From assembly GCA_900112995.1 (NCBI GenBank), contig FONU01000014.1, positions 1 to 64,000 of the forward strand: a DNA stretch of 64,000 nt, written 5' to 3'. Position 1 is the stretch's first letter, and each line of letters opens with the position of its first letter. The position numbers and the translations under genes were made by a program. Under the pieces are notes generated by a model. The model made no database searches. It saw nothing but the letters and a program-made list of their open reading frames with translations, and was not told the origin of the DNA. This document shows positions 26,728 to 36,612 of the stretch, in pieces. Source of the DNA: [Lactobacillus] rogosae (lineage in GTDB: Bacteria; Bacillota; Clostridia; Lachnospirales; Lachnospiraceae).

Positions 26728-27132
26728 ATGGCGGATACAGGTACAATGAAGCTTCTGGTTAATACGCCAGAAAGAGTATTTTTTAATGGTGAAGCCACAT
26801 TTGTTGAATTAGCTACAAGTGAAGGTGAGATAGGTGTGTATCCACAGCATATCCCACTTACTGCAGTGTTAGTTCCATGTGTGCTGACTATTCACCAGAA
26901 TGACGGAATTAAGAAGGCGGCTGTACACGGCGGTATTGTTGAAGTCCTTAAGGATAAAGTGACAATATTAGCAGAGATAGCTGAATGGCCTGATGAGATT
27001 GACGTCAATCGTGCCAATGATGCCAAGATAAGAGCAGAGAGAAGACTTGCCAGCAAGGACAGTAATCTTGATGTTCCTAGAGCTGAGATGGCATTAAAGA
27101 GATCACTTGCACGTTTAGGTGCTGCTGATTAA
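26728..27132 (+). CDS. atpC: ATP synthase F1 subunit epsilon
   Basis: The 134-residue product has the epsilon beta-barrel (VNTPERVFFNGEATFVELATSEGEIGVYPQHIPL) and a C-terminal two-helix domain (VNRANDAKIRAERRLAS ... MALKRSLARL) that can inhibit ATP hydrolysis. The start at 26728 follows AAGGAG. It ends the operon before a terminator. Confidence 0.94.
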   Translation: MADTGTMKLLVNTPERVFFNGEATFVELATSEGEIGVYPQHIPLTAVLVPCVLTIHQNDGIKKAAVHGGIVEVLKDKVTILAEIAEWPDEIDVNRANDAKIRAERRLASKDSNLDVPRAEMALKRSLARLGAAD

Positions 27133-27146
27133 TAATTAAAGTATAT

Positions 27147-27194
27147 ACCTTCCATTAACTGGTAATAATGTTATTAGTTAATGGGAGGTTTTTT
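27147..27194 (+). terminator. atp operon terminator overlapping the next gene's ribosome site
   Basis: A 14-bp stem (27147-27160 with 27176-27189, one G-U pair) is extended by an inner AATAA/TTATT stem and followed by a run of six or seven Ts. The GGGAGG that serves the next start codon (27195) is in the 3' arm, so the hairpin both can terminate and can hide that site. Confidence 0.82.
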
Positions 27195-27986
27195 ATGTAT
27201 AAATGCAGAAAATATAAATTACAGCGGATAGCTGTTACAATAGCGGCTATTCTGTGGATTGTTACAGCAGTGAGAAGCTTTATGGAAAGAAGTATATATG
27301 CGGTTAATAATACAGGCAGTGATATTGTTAGTATATTCAGCGAAAATGTGGATAACAATGTCCAATCTGACATAAGTGTGGATACAGAGCTGTCAGATAA
27401 TTACTTATCTGAGCAGGCAATGTGCCTTATACTTGAGAAAATGGCATCAGAGATAGGAATTAACCGCTATAATATACAGTATTCTGGTAATAACTCTTAT
27501 GAAAATGTGTATAATAACCGTTATATTTCACGGGAATGTGTATTAACGCAGGATTCTTTATATGGAACAGTAGTTATGGGGATAAAAGCGACAGATGAGG
27601 ATAAGAACTATATAAGTATCCACATAAAGCTAGGCAAAGGAGTAACATCAACAACTGCATACAAGGCGAAGCTTGAAAAAATATGCAATATATACGGAAT
27701 TGATAGTAATGTTAACGTATGTATAACAGGCCAGTGTGATGGCGATAAAAGCATAGAAGAAAGAAATCAGATAACCGGTAACATCTTAAGCCAGCTTGGT
27801 GCAAAAGAAGCAGAAGCAAGCCGAACTAAGGACTTGTATACAATATATGCCTATGACAAAGACACAGATGGCTATATGTACATTGGAAAGAAAAAGACCA
27901 ATATTAATATATCAATGAATTATGATGAAACAACAGACAAGACCAATATATATCTGGCGACCCCAATTAACAGAGGGGACTATTAA
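27195..27986 (+). CDS. YwmB-like (TATA-box-binding-like fold) secreted protein
   Basis: The 263-residue product has an N-terminal TM or signal segment (about 10-28). The later part (YISRECVLTQDSLYGTVVMGIK, SIHIKLGKGVT, YDKDTDGYMYIGKKKTNINISMNYDETTDKTNIYLATPI) resembles the YwmB family. In Bacillus ywmB sits near atpC, murA and spoIID and is linked to sporulation-era envelope work; its function is unclear. The start at 27195 follows GGGAGG and a T-run. Family assignment is moderate. Confidence 0.6.
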   Translation: MYKCRKYKLQRIAVTIAAILWIVTAVRSFMERSIYAVNNTGSDIVSIFSENVDNNVQSDISVDTELSDNYLSEQAMCLILEKMASEIGINRYNIQYSGNNSYENVYNNRYISRECVLTQDSLYGTVVMGIKATDEDKNYISIHIKLGKGVTSTTAYKAKLEKICNIYGIDSNVNVCITGQCDGDKSIEERNQITGNILSQLGAKEAEASRTKDLYTIYAYDKDTDGYMYIGKKKTNINISMNYDETTDKTNIYLATPINRGDY

Positions 27987-28048
27987 TAAAATTGCAGACT
28001 ATCAGACCACTACATTTATTGAGATAATAGGCTTATATTAATTGCTAC

Positions 28049-28077
28049 TTGTGTATTGTCCGCAAAGATATTAAAAT
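28049..28077 (+). promoter_or_regulatory. putative promoter of the methyltransferase gene
   Basis: TTGTGT (28049-28054), a 17-bp spacer and TAAAAT (28072-28077), 33 bp before the start. An 8-bp inverted repeat TAGGCTTA/TAAGCCTA (about 28028 and 28086) flanks it. Confidence 0.5.
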
Positions 28078-28109
28078 AGTACAGTAAGCCTAAAATGGAG
28101 GTTATGATA

Positions 28110-29252
28110 TTGGATATTACACAATTACTTGATATATGTATTAGCGATAAGCTTATAGATATGGTTATAAGCGGACAGAAGAATAAAAGCGAAGATAAGG
28201 CAGTAAAGGTAAGAATAAGACCAGTTATTCTTAAGAATGAGATTGAATACCAGGTGTCTGAATTTGTAGGAAGAAAGGTGTTACATTCTAACCATAGTGC
28301 TGCTGATGTAAAGAAGAAGATAATTGATTATATGACAGAGGATTTCAAGCAGGCACAGATTAATATGACTGATGCGGCTGCAACAATACTTTCAAGCAAG
28401 AGTAAGACATTGACCTGCAAATATAAAAAAGCAGGACAGTTGAAGGCACAGAGAGATCTGAGCCATAACAGAACCAAGAAATATATAATACAAGAAGGAA
28501 AGCCTGTGGCATTTATGATAGACCTTGGTGTTATGGGACAAGATGGTAAGATTATAAGAACAAGATATGATAAGTTCAGACAGATTAACCGTTTTCTTGA
28601 ATATATAGAAGATATACTTCCAAAGCTTGATAAGGAAAGAGAACTTACAATAATTGATTTTGGCTGTGGAAAGTCTTATCTTACATTTGCTATGTATTAC
28701 TATCTTAAGGAGCTTAAAGGATATAATATACGAATTATAGGACTTGACCTTAAGGCGGACGTGATAGAACATTGTAACGAACTTAGAACAAGGTATGGTT
28801 ATGATAAGCTTGATTTCTATGTTGGAGATATAGCAACGTACAAAGATGTGGACAAGGTAGATATGGTGGTCACACTGCACGCCTGTGATACAGCAACGGA
28901 TTATGCACTTGCCAAGGCAGTTAAGTGGGGGGCGGAGGTTATATTATCAGTGCCTTGCTGCCAGCACGAAGCTAACAGGACAATAAAGAGCGATATATTA
29001 TCGCCGGTTATGGACTATGGCATATTAAAAGAAAGAATGGCGGCTATAGTAACAGATGCGGCAAGAGCCAAGCTTCTTACAGCTAATGGCTATGATACAC
29101 AGATATTGGAATTCATAGATATGGAGCATACTCCTAAAAATCTTCTTATAAGGGCAGTTAAGAGTAGTAAAGAAGACATCTCTGCCAGAGAAAAGACTAA
29201 AGATATGTTAGAGGCATTGAATTTGGAACTGACAATCGACAAGCTTATATAA
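28110..29252 (+). CDS. class I SAM-dependent methyltransferase
   Basis: The 380-residue protein has an N-terminal domain of about 160 residues with several Lys/Arg-rich stretches, then a Rossmann methyltransferase fold: motif I IIDFGCGKSYLTF near 191, RIIGLDLKADVIEHC, and VTLHACDTATDYALAKAV, then SVPCCQHE. This resembles a conserved Firmicutes family of methyltransferase-domain proteins thought to act on RNA; the substrate is not known. GGAGGT ends at 28102, so the TTG at 28110 has better spacing than the ATGs at 28095 and 28104. Confidence 0.75.
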   Translation: MDITQLLDICISDKLIDMVISGQKNKSEDKAVKVRIRPVILKNEIEYQVSEFVGRKVLHSNHSAADVKKKIIDYMTEDFKQAQINMTDAAATILSSKSKTLTCKYKKAGQLKAQRDLSHNRTKKYIIQEGKPVAFMIDLGVMGQDGKIIRTRYDKFRQINRFLEYIEDILPKLDKERELTIIDFGCGKSYLTFAMYYYLKELKGYNIRIIGLDLKADVIEHCNELRTRYGYDKLDFYVGDIATYKDVDKVDMVVTLHACDTATDYALAKAVKWGAEVILSVPCCQHEANRTIKSDILSPVMDYGILKERMAAIVTDAARAKLLTANGYDTQILEFIDMEHTPKNLLIRAVKSSKEDISAREKTKDMLEALNLELTIDKLI

Positions 29253-29265
29253 GAATGGAGATAAT

Positions 29266-31803
29266 ATGAGAAAATCTGATAAAAAGGTAAGTTCTAAGTA
29301 TCTTGTACTTGGAATAATATTTATAGTTACGATGGTGCTCACATTTTTGTCAATGAGTTTTGAGTCAGTTACACCATCGGCAACAACTATGTCTGCGGCG
29401 ACAATTCCTGTTATAACTATGCAGTCAGAAGAGGGCAATGAGTTCAATTCATTGCACGGTTTTACACAGGAGATTAATCAGGCACTGATTAATGATAATC
29501 TTACTCCAGTGGCAAAGACAAGACAGCTTCCTATTATTATTCACAATTATGGAGCTGAGGTGCAGGAGCTTACATATAAGATAAGAAATCTGTCAGATAA
29601 CGGACTGATAGAGAATACCAAAGTTACAGAGCTTGTTAATAATGGTGAAACAATTACTGCCACACTGAATATCAAGAATCTTATAGATGATAATACGCAG
29701 TATGCTCTTGAGATAATATTAGAGACAAGCACACACGAAGAAATTCACTATTATACAAGAATTATTACAGGTGAAGACTATTCAATAGATGATAAGTTTG
29801 CATTTGTGGAGGACTTTAATGCCTGTACATTTAATCAGGACAGATTAAGTGAAATACAGAAGTATATAGAAACTTCGTCTGCTGGCAATAATAATAATTT
29901 TGGAAAGGTTAATATCAACAGCACATTAAGCCAGATTGGCTGGGGTGATATGGGACCATATGTAGAAAGCCAGCTTATACCGGTTATTAAGGAGATAAGC
30001 AAAGACGTGGCTGTAATAACATTTGATTATAAGATAGGTGCTATTAATGAATATGAATCTTATGACTCTTATAATGTGTATGAATATTACCGTATAAGAC
30101 AGACTACAAGCGGATTTTATCTGCTTAATTATGAAAGAGAAGCTAACCAGATATTTGATGGTAAGAACGACATCTTATCAACAGCTAAGATTAATCTTGG
30201 AATACAGTCAGGAACAACAGCTGAATTTAATTCTGACGAGAAGGGAACTTATTCATACTTTGTCAATGAAGGTTCTCTGTGGTGCTACAATATTGATACT
30301 AATATGTATACAAGAGTATTCTCATTTAACGCCGATGAAACAGATGGCATAAGAGAGAACTATAACCAGCACGGAATAAAGATACTTAATGTAAGTAACG
30401 ATGGCAACTGCGATTTTATAGTATATGGATATATGAACAGAGGTGAGCATGAGGGCGAGTCGGGCGTATCTTTGTGCAAGTATTCATATGAAGATAATAT
30501 AGTAGAAGAAAGATTGTATATTCCAATGGATAAGCCATATGACATATTGTCACAGAATGTTGGCCGAATAGCTTATCTTGCTGATGAGAATACATTTTAT
30601 ATATTAATGGACGATACACTGTATTCGATAGATATTGTAAGTAAGGAAGTTATGACAGTAGTGTCTGGGCTTGTGGACGGAACATATGCTGTATCAGAAA
30701 ATGGAGATGCCATAGCCTACAGTATGAATGGCAGATTATATAGTACAGACTCAATACGAATATTCAATATGAGTACGGACAGCGAGAAGATAATTAAGGC
30801 TGACGACAATGAATATATAAGATGTCTGGGATATATTAATGGAGATTTCGTATATGGCATAGCTGATAAAGCTGATATTCTTATAAAAGAGGATGGAAGC
30901 AGGACATTTGCAATGTATAGGCTTGAAATAATGGATTCTGATTACAATGTAATAAAGGAATACGAACAGCCGGGTGTATATGTAAGTGATGCTTCGGTAA
31001 GTGATATGCGTATCAATCTTACAAGAGTTGTGAAATCAGGTGATGGTGATTATGAAAGTACAAGTATTGACCAGCTTATTAATAAAGATGAGAATAAACA
31101 AGAAGATGGACTTACACTGGAAACTATAGTTACAGATAACAGAAAGCAGGAGCTTGCAATTAAGCTTATGAAAGCACTTCCGGCAGGCAGTGTGGAATTC
31201 AGGACATCTTCTGAGGTAAGTTATAAGGATAATGCACTGCTGGAGCTTGATAATGATTTTGCCGGTGATGGACGATATTATGTATATGGGTATGGACGTT
31301 TTCAGGATAGTACAACCCAGATATCAAAGGCTATAATACTTGCCAATGACACATATGGTTCAGTTAATGATTATAATGCTAACACAATATGGAAGCGTTA
31401 CAGGAACACCTCAGCACAGATTAAAGGACTTAGTATAATTGATGCTGGTTCATCTCTTAGAACGGCATTACAGACAGTGGCTTCCTATGCAGGTGCACAG
31501 TTTGATATTAATGCTTATATACAGGATAAAACGGCTGACGAGATATTAAGCCTTATTCCAGGTGTTGCAGGACTTAGTGTGAAGTCAGTAACAGTCGATA
31601 AAATGCTCAATTTTATTGATAATGGCTGTCCGGTTATAGGCAAGAGCGGAAGTGAGTCATATGTAATAATTACAGGCTATGATTCTAAAAATATAACATA
31701 TATAGATACTGCTTCTGATTCAATGGTAACAGTTGCATTAACTGATGCCAGCAAGATGTTTAACCAGTGGGAAAATGTATTTATAACTTATTACAAGAAT
31801 TAA
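29266..31803 (+). CDS. large membrane-anchored envelope protein with inactive C39-like C-terminus
   Basis: The 845-residue protein has one N-terminal TM helix (about 13-33), an Ig-like or beta-rich region, and a WD/beta-propeller-like middle (for example DENTFYILMDDTLYSIDIVSKEV, ENGDAIAYSMNGRLYS). The C-terminal 140 residues resemble a peptidase C39-like domain: TVDKMLNFIDNGCPVIGKSGSESYVIITGYDSKNITYID is split here by positions 780-820. No catalytic Cys is seen before it, and the usual His is Tyr (SESYVIITG), so it is probably not a protease. It lies 13 bp after the methyltransferase and 13 bp before the PBP gene, suggesting a wall-assembly role. Confidence 0.6.
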   Translation: MRKSDKKVSSKYLVLGIIFIVTMVLTFLSMSFESVTPSATTMSAATIPVITMQSEEGNEFNSLHGFTQEINQALINDNLTPVAKTRQLPIIIHNYGAEVQELTYKIRNLSDNGLIENTKVTELVNNGETITATLNIKNLIDDNTQYALEIILETSTHEEIHYYTRIITGEDYSIDDKFAFVEDFNACTFNQDRLSEIQKYIETSSAGNNNNFGKVNINSTLSQIGWGDMGPYVESQLIPVIKEISKDVAVITFDYKIGAINEYESYDSYNVYEYYRIRQTTSGFYLLNYEREANQIFDGKNDILSTAKINLGIQSGTTAEFNSDEKGTYSYFVNEGSLWCYNIDTNMYTRVFSFNADETDGIRENYNQHGIKILNVSNDGNCDFIVYGYMNRGEHEGESGVSLCKYSYEDNIVEERLYIPMDKPYDILSQNVGRIAYLADENTFYILMDDTLYSIDIVSKEVMTVVSGLVDGTYAVSENGDAIAYSMNGRLYSTDSIRIFNMSTDSEKIIKADDNEYIRCLGYINGDFVYGIADKADILIKEDGSRTFAMYRLEIMDSDYNVIKEYEQPGVYVSDASVSDMRINLTRVVKSGDGDYESTSIDQLINKDENKQEDGLTLETIVTDNRKQELAIKLMKALPAGSVEFRTSSEVSYKDNALLELDNDFAGDGRYYVYGYGRFQDSTTQISKAIILANDTYGSVNDYNANTIWKRYRNTSAQIKGLSIIDAGSSLRTALQTVASYAGAQFDINAYIQDKTADEILSLIPGVAGLSVKSVTVDKMLNFIDNGCPVIGKSGSESYVIITGYDSKNITYIDTASDSMVTVALTDASKMFNQWENVFITYYKN

Positions 31804-31816
31804 AGAGGATATGCAG

Positions 31817-34051
31817 ATGGCTAAATCAACTAAGAAAAGAAAGAAAAGACAGAGCAAAAAGATAAAGATTATAAAAATTATAATACTATCAATAATACTT
31901 ATTCTTCTTATAGCGGGCGGCATATATGCAGGACCTAAGATTGTAACAGTAATTCAGCTTGCGAATGATGCTAAGAGAATAGCAGATGAAAGTACAATAG
32001 ATACATTTAAAGATGGAAAGACGACTATAATATACGATACTAATGGTGAACAGTTATGTACTATGAAAGCTTCTAAGGATATGTACTATATCCAGATGAG
32101 TGATATACCAAAGACACTTGCAAATTCATTTGTTGTAATGGAAGACAGGGACTTTTACAACCACTCAGGAATTGATATTAAGGCGATTATAAGGGCGGTT
32201 ATAATCAACAGCCGTAACGATACAATAGTTCAGGGAGCGAGTACAATTACACAGCAGCTTGCCAAAAATGTATTCTTAAGCCAGGAGGTTACATGGGAGA
32301 GAAAGGTTAAGGAGATATTTTTAGCACAACATCTGGAAAAGAAATACAGCAAAGACCAGATTTTGGAATTCTATCTTAACAACATATATTTCAGTAATGG
32401 ATACTATGGAATAGAAGCTGCGGCAAGAGGATATTTTGACAAATCAGCCTCAGAGCTTTCAGTATCACAGCAGGCATTTATTGCGGCTATACCTAATAAC
32501 CCTACCAAGTATAATCCGTTGACTAATTATGATGCGACAATTACAAGAAGAAATCTCATTTTAAAAGAACTTCGTGATGCAGATTATATAGATTCAATGA
32601 CTTATAATACAGCGATTGCTGAGGAGATAACAATAACAGGACAGAAAGCTGCTAATAAGAACAGCTCGGTTGAAACCTATGCAAGGCATTGTGCAACGGA
32701 AGAACTTATGAAATATTACGGTTTTACAATGCGTAATAACTTTGATACAGAAGATGAATATAATACATATGAGGAACTGTACCAGCAGTATTACTCATCA
32801 TGCCAGCAGATGCTTATTAATGGTGGATATACAATATATACAAGCATAGATCCGGATATACAGGCTTCACTTCAGGAGTCCATAGATAATAATCTTTCAT
32901 CATTTAAGAAGGTGTCAGATGACGGAATATATGAATTACAGGGTGCAGCGACATGCATTGATAATAGCACAGGAAATGTAGTTGCAATTGTAGGTTCAAG
33001 GTCACAGGATGATATTGATGGATATACACTTAACAGGGCATACCAGAGCTATAGACAGCCGGGAAGCTGTATTAAGCCGGTAATTGTATATGTGCCATAT
33101 CTACAGCTTGGCAATAATCCGGATACAATAGTTAATGATGAGAAGATAGATGGTGGCCCATCAAATGCAGATGGTGTATATGCCGGACAGATGACACTTA
33201 GAACAGCAGTAAGCAAATCTAAGAATACTGTTGCATGGAAGATATACAGGGACGATATAACACCTAAGGCTGGTATTGGTTTTCTTCTTAATATGGGCTT
33301 CCATAAAATATGGATGGATAAATCAACCAATGCTGCGGCACTTGGAGGCTTTACTTATGGCGTATCGACAGAGGAGATGGCTGGTGCATATGCAACAATC
33401 GTCAATGATGGTGAATACAGACAGCCAACCTGTGTTGAGAAGATACTTAACACATCAGGAAAAGCGATTGTAGATACCTCTAAGAGAGGTTCAAGAGTAT
33501 ATGATACTAATTCATGCAGAATGATGACAGATATGCTCCGTACTGTGGTAACAAGCGGAACAGGTGTTGGGGCAGAACCATCTAATGCAATTGTAGCTGG
33601 TAAGACAGGTACAACCAATTCTAATAAGGATGCGTGGTTCTGTGGATACAGCCAGTATTATACAACAGCTATATGGATGGGATATGATTATCCTAAGACA
33701 TTAAGCTCAGTTAAGACTCTGGCTATATTTAAGGATTTTATGTATGATATACATAAAGATAAGAAAAAGGTAGAATTCAAGACGGCAAATGGTTCTTATA
33801 CGAAGAAGAACCAGACTGAAACTGAGACACAGAGCCAGACAGAAGAACAGACAACAACACAGCAGGAAACTACTACTGTAACTCCAACGACAAAGGCGGC
33901 AACGACAACACAGCAGGCTACTACTAAAGCACAGACGCCAACGACACAGCAGGCTGCTACTAAGACACAGCAGACAAAGGAACAAAAGACTGGAGAGTGG
34001 GAAGCACCTACTAAGGAAGATGCACCTGCACAGAATATAAGTCCGTATTAA
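31817..34051 (+). CDS. class A penicillin-binding protein (PBP1A-type)
   Basis: The 744-residue bifunctional enzyme has a basic tail, one TM helix (about 20-42), a GT51 glycosyltransferase domain (EDRDFYNHSGID, GASTITQQLAKN, KEIFLAQHLEKKYSKDQILE) and a transpeptidase domain with SCIK, SKN and KTGT motifs. It polymerises and crosslinks peptidoglycan outside the membrane. The C-terminal 75 residues are Thr/Gln-rich with short TTQQ repeats, likely a flexible wall-spanning tail. AGAGGA is too close to ATG 31811; ATG 31817 is better spaced. Confidence 0.93.
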   Translation: MAKSTKKRKKRQSKKIKIIKIIILSIILILLIAGGIYAGPKIVTVIQLANDAKRIADESTIDTFKDGKTTIIYDTNGEQLCTMKASKDMYYIQMSDIPKTLANSFVVMEDRDFYNHSGIDIKAIIRAVIINSRNDTIVQGASTITQQLAKNVFLSQEVTWERKVKEIFLAQHLEKKYSKDQILEFYLNNIYFSNGYYGIEAAARGYFDKSASELSVSQQAFIAAIPNNPTKYNPLTNYDATITRRNLILKELRDADYIDSMTYNTAIAEEITITGQKAANKNSSVETYARHCATEELMKYYGFTMRNNFDTEDEYNTYEELYQQYYSSCQQMLINGGYTIYTSIDPDIQASLQESIDNNLSSFKKVSDDGIYELQGAATCIDNSTGNVVAIVGSRSQDDIDGYTLNRAYQSYRQPGSCIKPVIVYVPYLQLGNNPDTIVNDEKIDGGPSNADGVYAGQMTLRTAVSKSKNTVAWKIYRDDITPKAGIGFLLNMGFHKIWMDKSTNAAALGGFTYGVSTEEMAGAYATIVNDGEYRQPTCVEKILNTSGKAIVDTSKRGSRVYDTNSCRMMTDMLRTVVTSGTGVGAEPSNAIVAGKTGTTNSNKDAWFCGYSQYYTTAIWMGYDYPKTLSSVKTLAIFKDFMYDIHKDKKKVEFKTANGSYTKKNQTETETQSQTEEQTTTQQETTTVTPTTKAATTTQQATTKAQTPTTQQAATKTQQTKEQKTGEWEAPTKEDAPAQNISPY

Positions 34052-34074
34052 TTAATCATAAGGTCTAAATAAAA

Positions 34075-34116
34075 AATCACGGTCAGGTGTGTTATTAACA
34101 ATACCTGACCGTGATT
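34075..34116. terminator. terminator after the PBP gene
   Basis: A perfect 14-bp stem (AATCACGGTCAGGT with its complement, 34075-34088 with 34103-34116) and a 14-nt loop. The A-run at 34070-34076 makes a T-tract on the minus strand, so it can also end the convergent minus-strand transcript. Confidence 0.88.
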
Positions 34117-34188
34117 ATTATATTTAATATATTAAATGTTATTAACATTCATTAATATATTAATAATTGCCTTTGTTTAATTTCAGGC

Positions 34189-34638
34189 TTAATTCTTCTT
34201 TAACTTCTTAAATAAGCCTTTCTTAGCTTTCTTTTCTTCAACAACTATCTTGCCACCGCGAACTGACTTAATTCCTGTGATGTAGATACCACTTACCTCA
34301 GCCTTAACTTCCGCCTTGATAGGTATCTGGTCGTATACCTTAGGATCAGCCATAAGTGTCATAACCTTAGGACCAATCTTAGCTTTAACTACAGGAACTT
34401 TGCTTCTCTGAAGATACTTAGGTGTCTGTTCAAGAACAATCTTAGGAAGTCCTGCTTCTTTAAGTTTCATTTTCTTCTTGTCTATAATCAACATAGACAT
34501 AATCTGCTTAGCGGCATCAATCTGTGCCTGATTCTCTGTCTGCTTCTTACGAAGCTTGTTACCAACAATAATAAGAGCTATTAAAGCAACAACGAGGATT
34601 GCTATAATAACTAATAAAACTATCGACCATACTGGCAT
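34189..34638 (-). CDS. small single-pass membrane protein, unknown function
   Basis: The 149-residue product has an N-terminal TM helix (about 5-26), a short helical segment, and a strongly basic C-terminus (KKAKKGLFKKLKKN). The middle region (PKIVLEQTPKYLQRSKVPVVKAKIGPKVMTLMADPKVYDQ in residues 65-105) is regular but I recognise no domain. A good GGAGG site precedes the start. The basic face suggests lipid or nucleic-acid contact; this is speculation. Confidence 0.75.
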   Translation of the reverse strand: MPVWSIVLLVIIAILVVALIALIIVGNKLRKKQTENQAQIDAAKQIMSMLIIDKKKMKLKEAGLPKIVLEQTPKYLQRSKVPVVKAKIGPKVMTLMADPKVYDQIPIKAEVKAEVSGIYITGIKSVRGGKIVVEEKKAKKGLFKKLKKN

Positions 34639-34749
34639 ATAAGTTCTCCTCCTGTATAATATACAAATAATTCACAATTCAAACTGAATTCACAAAGTTC
34701 ATTATATCACGGAATATAAATAATGAAAAGAATAATATATTGAAAATGC

Positions 34750-34775
34750 GTAAGAAAATGTGTAATGCTTACACA
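34750..34775 (-). terminator. weak terminator of plsC
   Basis: TGTGTAA (34759-34765) / TTACACA (34769-34775) is a 7-bp hairpin overlapping the plsC stop; on the minus strand it runs into TTTTCTT. Confidence 0.45.
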
Positions 34776-35500
34776 AGATTCTGGTTCTTCTCATAAGTAG
34801 AAAGTATAATATCGTGTATATATGTTGCTACATTTTTCTTCTCATCAGGTGACATTAATGACATATCTACCGGCGTTCCGAATTCAATAACAGTGTGGGC
34901 TTTCTTAAGGAAAGGCTTCTGGTCTTCAAATATTGCAGAAGTATTATTCTGTGTTACAGGAATAATAAGACTGTGTGATTTCTCAGCAAGCTTAAAGCTT
35001 CCGGCGTGGAATTCCATAACCCCCTCACCCTTGTTACGTGTTCCCTCAGGGAAAATAACTAAAGAGGTGCCGTCTTTAATATATTCAATTCCCGAAAGTA
35101 TTGATTTGAGGGCTTCCCTTGTGTTCTGTCTGTCGAGTAAAAGACAGCGGATATTACGCATCCATACACGAAGTATAGGTACTTTTGCCATCTCCTTTTT
35201 GGCAACATAAGCCGCTCTTGTCTTTATATAAGTATAAGAAATAATTACATCAAAGAAACCACGATGATTACCTACAAATAATACAGGCTTGTCTGTTGGA
35301 ATGTTCTCAACACCAATAGCAGTCGTCTTAGTTCCACATACGAACAATATAAGCCTGAACATAAAGCGTGCAACCGCATCAGAAGCTTTCTCCTTAGCAA
35401 CAGGGTTCTTCTTTCCGATAAGCCATAAGATAGGAAGTGCAATTAAGCTGAATACTGCAAATATAAGCAATAACAGCACTACGATAATAAGTCGAATCAT
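34769..35500 (-). CDS. plsC: 1-acyl-sn-glycerol-3-phosphate acyltransferase
   Basis: The 243-residue membrane protein has an N-terminal hydrophobic helix (about 3-28), the catalytic NHRGFFD (NHx4D) near 77, and FPEGTRNKGEG near 150. It acylates lysophosphatidic acid to phosphatidic acid in phospholipid synthesis. The family is clear. It lies between the small membrane protein and apbE on the minus strand. Confidence 0.93.
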   Translation of the reverse strand: MIRLIIVVLLLLIFAVFSLIALPILWLIGKKNPVAKEKASDAVARFMFRLILFVCGTKTTAIGVENIPTDKPVLFVGNHRGFFDVIISYTYIKTRAAYVAKKEMAKVPILRVWMRNIRCLLLDRQNTREALKSILSGIEYIKDGTSLVIFPEGTRNKGEGVMEFHAGSFKLAEKSHSLIIPVTQNNTSAIFEDQKPFLKKAHTVIEFGTPVDMSLMSPDEKKNVATYIHDIILSTYEKNQNLV

Positions 35501-35539
35501 ATAATCCTCATTTCTACAGATAATAATCTGTCGTAATAA

Positions 35540-36595
35540 TTAATTAATATACGCTTTCGCGTTGTCTGAATAATATTTAGAACCATCATTAGTCATAAAT
35601 ACAGCCTCAATGCCTTCAAGCGAATTAATGAGTTTCATACCGTCATCAAGTCCTAATACAAAGCAGGTTGTGCTAAGACAGTCGCCAACCGTTGACTCAC
35701 TTGAAATAATAGTCACATCACATAAGTTGTTGTCATAAGGGTAGCCAGTGGCTGGATTTAATATATGGTGGTAAAATGTACCGTCATCTGAATAGAAGTA
35801 TCTTTCATATGTTCCAGATGATACAACCGAATAATCATTAATATGAAGTACTTCCATATATTCGCCGGTTTCAGTAAATGGCTTCTTTACCGCAATATTG
35901 AAATCTGAGCCGTTACGCTTCTGACCTATACATAATACATTGCCGCCAAGATTAATGATAGCACGTTCGACGCCATTATCAATAAGATAAGCTTTAATCT
36001 TATCGGCAATGTAGCCCTTGGCAATCGCACCAAGGTCAAGACAGTATCCGTCAGGTATGGATATGTGATGAGTGCCGTCATTGTCGGTGCTTAATGAAAC
36101 CTTGGTATAATCGACATATGCAAGTGCATCTGTTATGGCAGAACTGTCAGGTACATCTGGGGTATCAGTATTAAAATCCCATAAACGTGACACGCTTCCT
36201 ATTGTAATATCAAAAGCACCATAGGATAGCTGGCTGTAGTAAAGCCCAAGTTCAATAAGCTCATAGAGTTCATCACTTATAGCAGTTGTCTGCTGGGTGT
36301 TGACTTTATAAAGCTCACTTGTTTCAAGGGTTCTTGAGAAAATGTGTTCGTAATAATCACACAGGCCAAGAGCATCGGATAATACATTTTTATTGACATT
36401 AGTATAAGAGTCAATCTGTACATAAGTATTAAGCTTGTAATCAGTTACGCTTATAGGTGAACTCAGAGCAAGCTTCTTACTGTTACAGCCCGTCAGTGCT
36501 GACAGCATACAGTTTATAATAACAATACATAGAACTAAAGAAGCTGTCCGATGTCTTAGATGTGCAGGTTTTTGCAAAATTACTAAATTATTCAT
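35540..36595 (-). CDS. apbE: FAD:protein FMN transferase (ApbE)
   Basis: The 351-residue lipoprotein has a signal peptide ending in lipobox LTGC near residue 37 and the ApbE fold (TYVQID, FDITIGSVSRLWDF, CLDLGAIAKGYIADK, AIINLGGNVLCIG, HHILNPATGYP, VGDCLSTTCFVLG). It attaches FMN to Thr of flavoproteins such as Rnf or Nqr subunits at the outer membrane face. No Rnf genes are in the window. AAGGAG precedes the ATG. Confidence 0.94.
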   Translation of the reverse strand: MNNLVILQKPAHLRHRTASLVLCIVIINCMLSALTGCNSKKLALSSPISVTDYKLNTYVQIDSYTNVNKNVLSDALGLCDYYEHIFSRTLETSELYKVNTQQTTAISDELYELIELGLYYSQLSYGAFDITIGSVSRLWDFNTDTPDVPDSSAITDALAYVDYTKVSLSTDNDGTHHISIPDGYCLDLGAIAKGYIADKIKAYLIDNGVERAIINLGGNVLCIGQKRNGSDFNIAVKKPFTETGEYMEVLHINDYSVVSSGTYERYFYSDDGTFYHHILNPATGYPYDNNLCDVTIISSESTVGDCLSTTCFVLGLDDGMKLINSLEGIEAVFMTNDGSKYYSDNAKAYIN

Positions 36596-36612
36596 ATTAC
36601 TCCTTAAATAAG

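Noticed and set aside
33838-33990. CRISPR-like or mobile repeat in the PBP gene
   Set aside because: It is a Thr/Gln-rich coding tail with short degenerate units, not spaced repeats.
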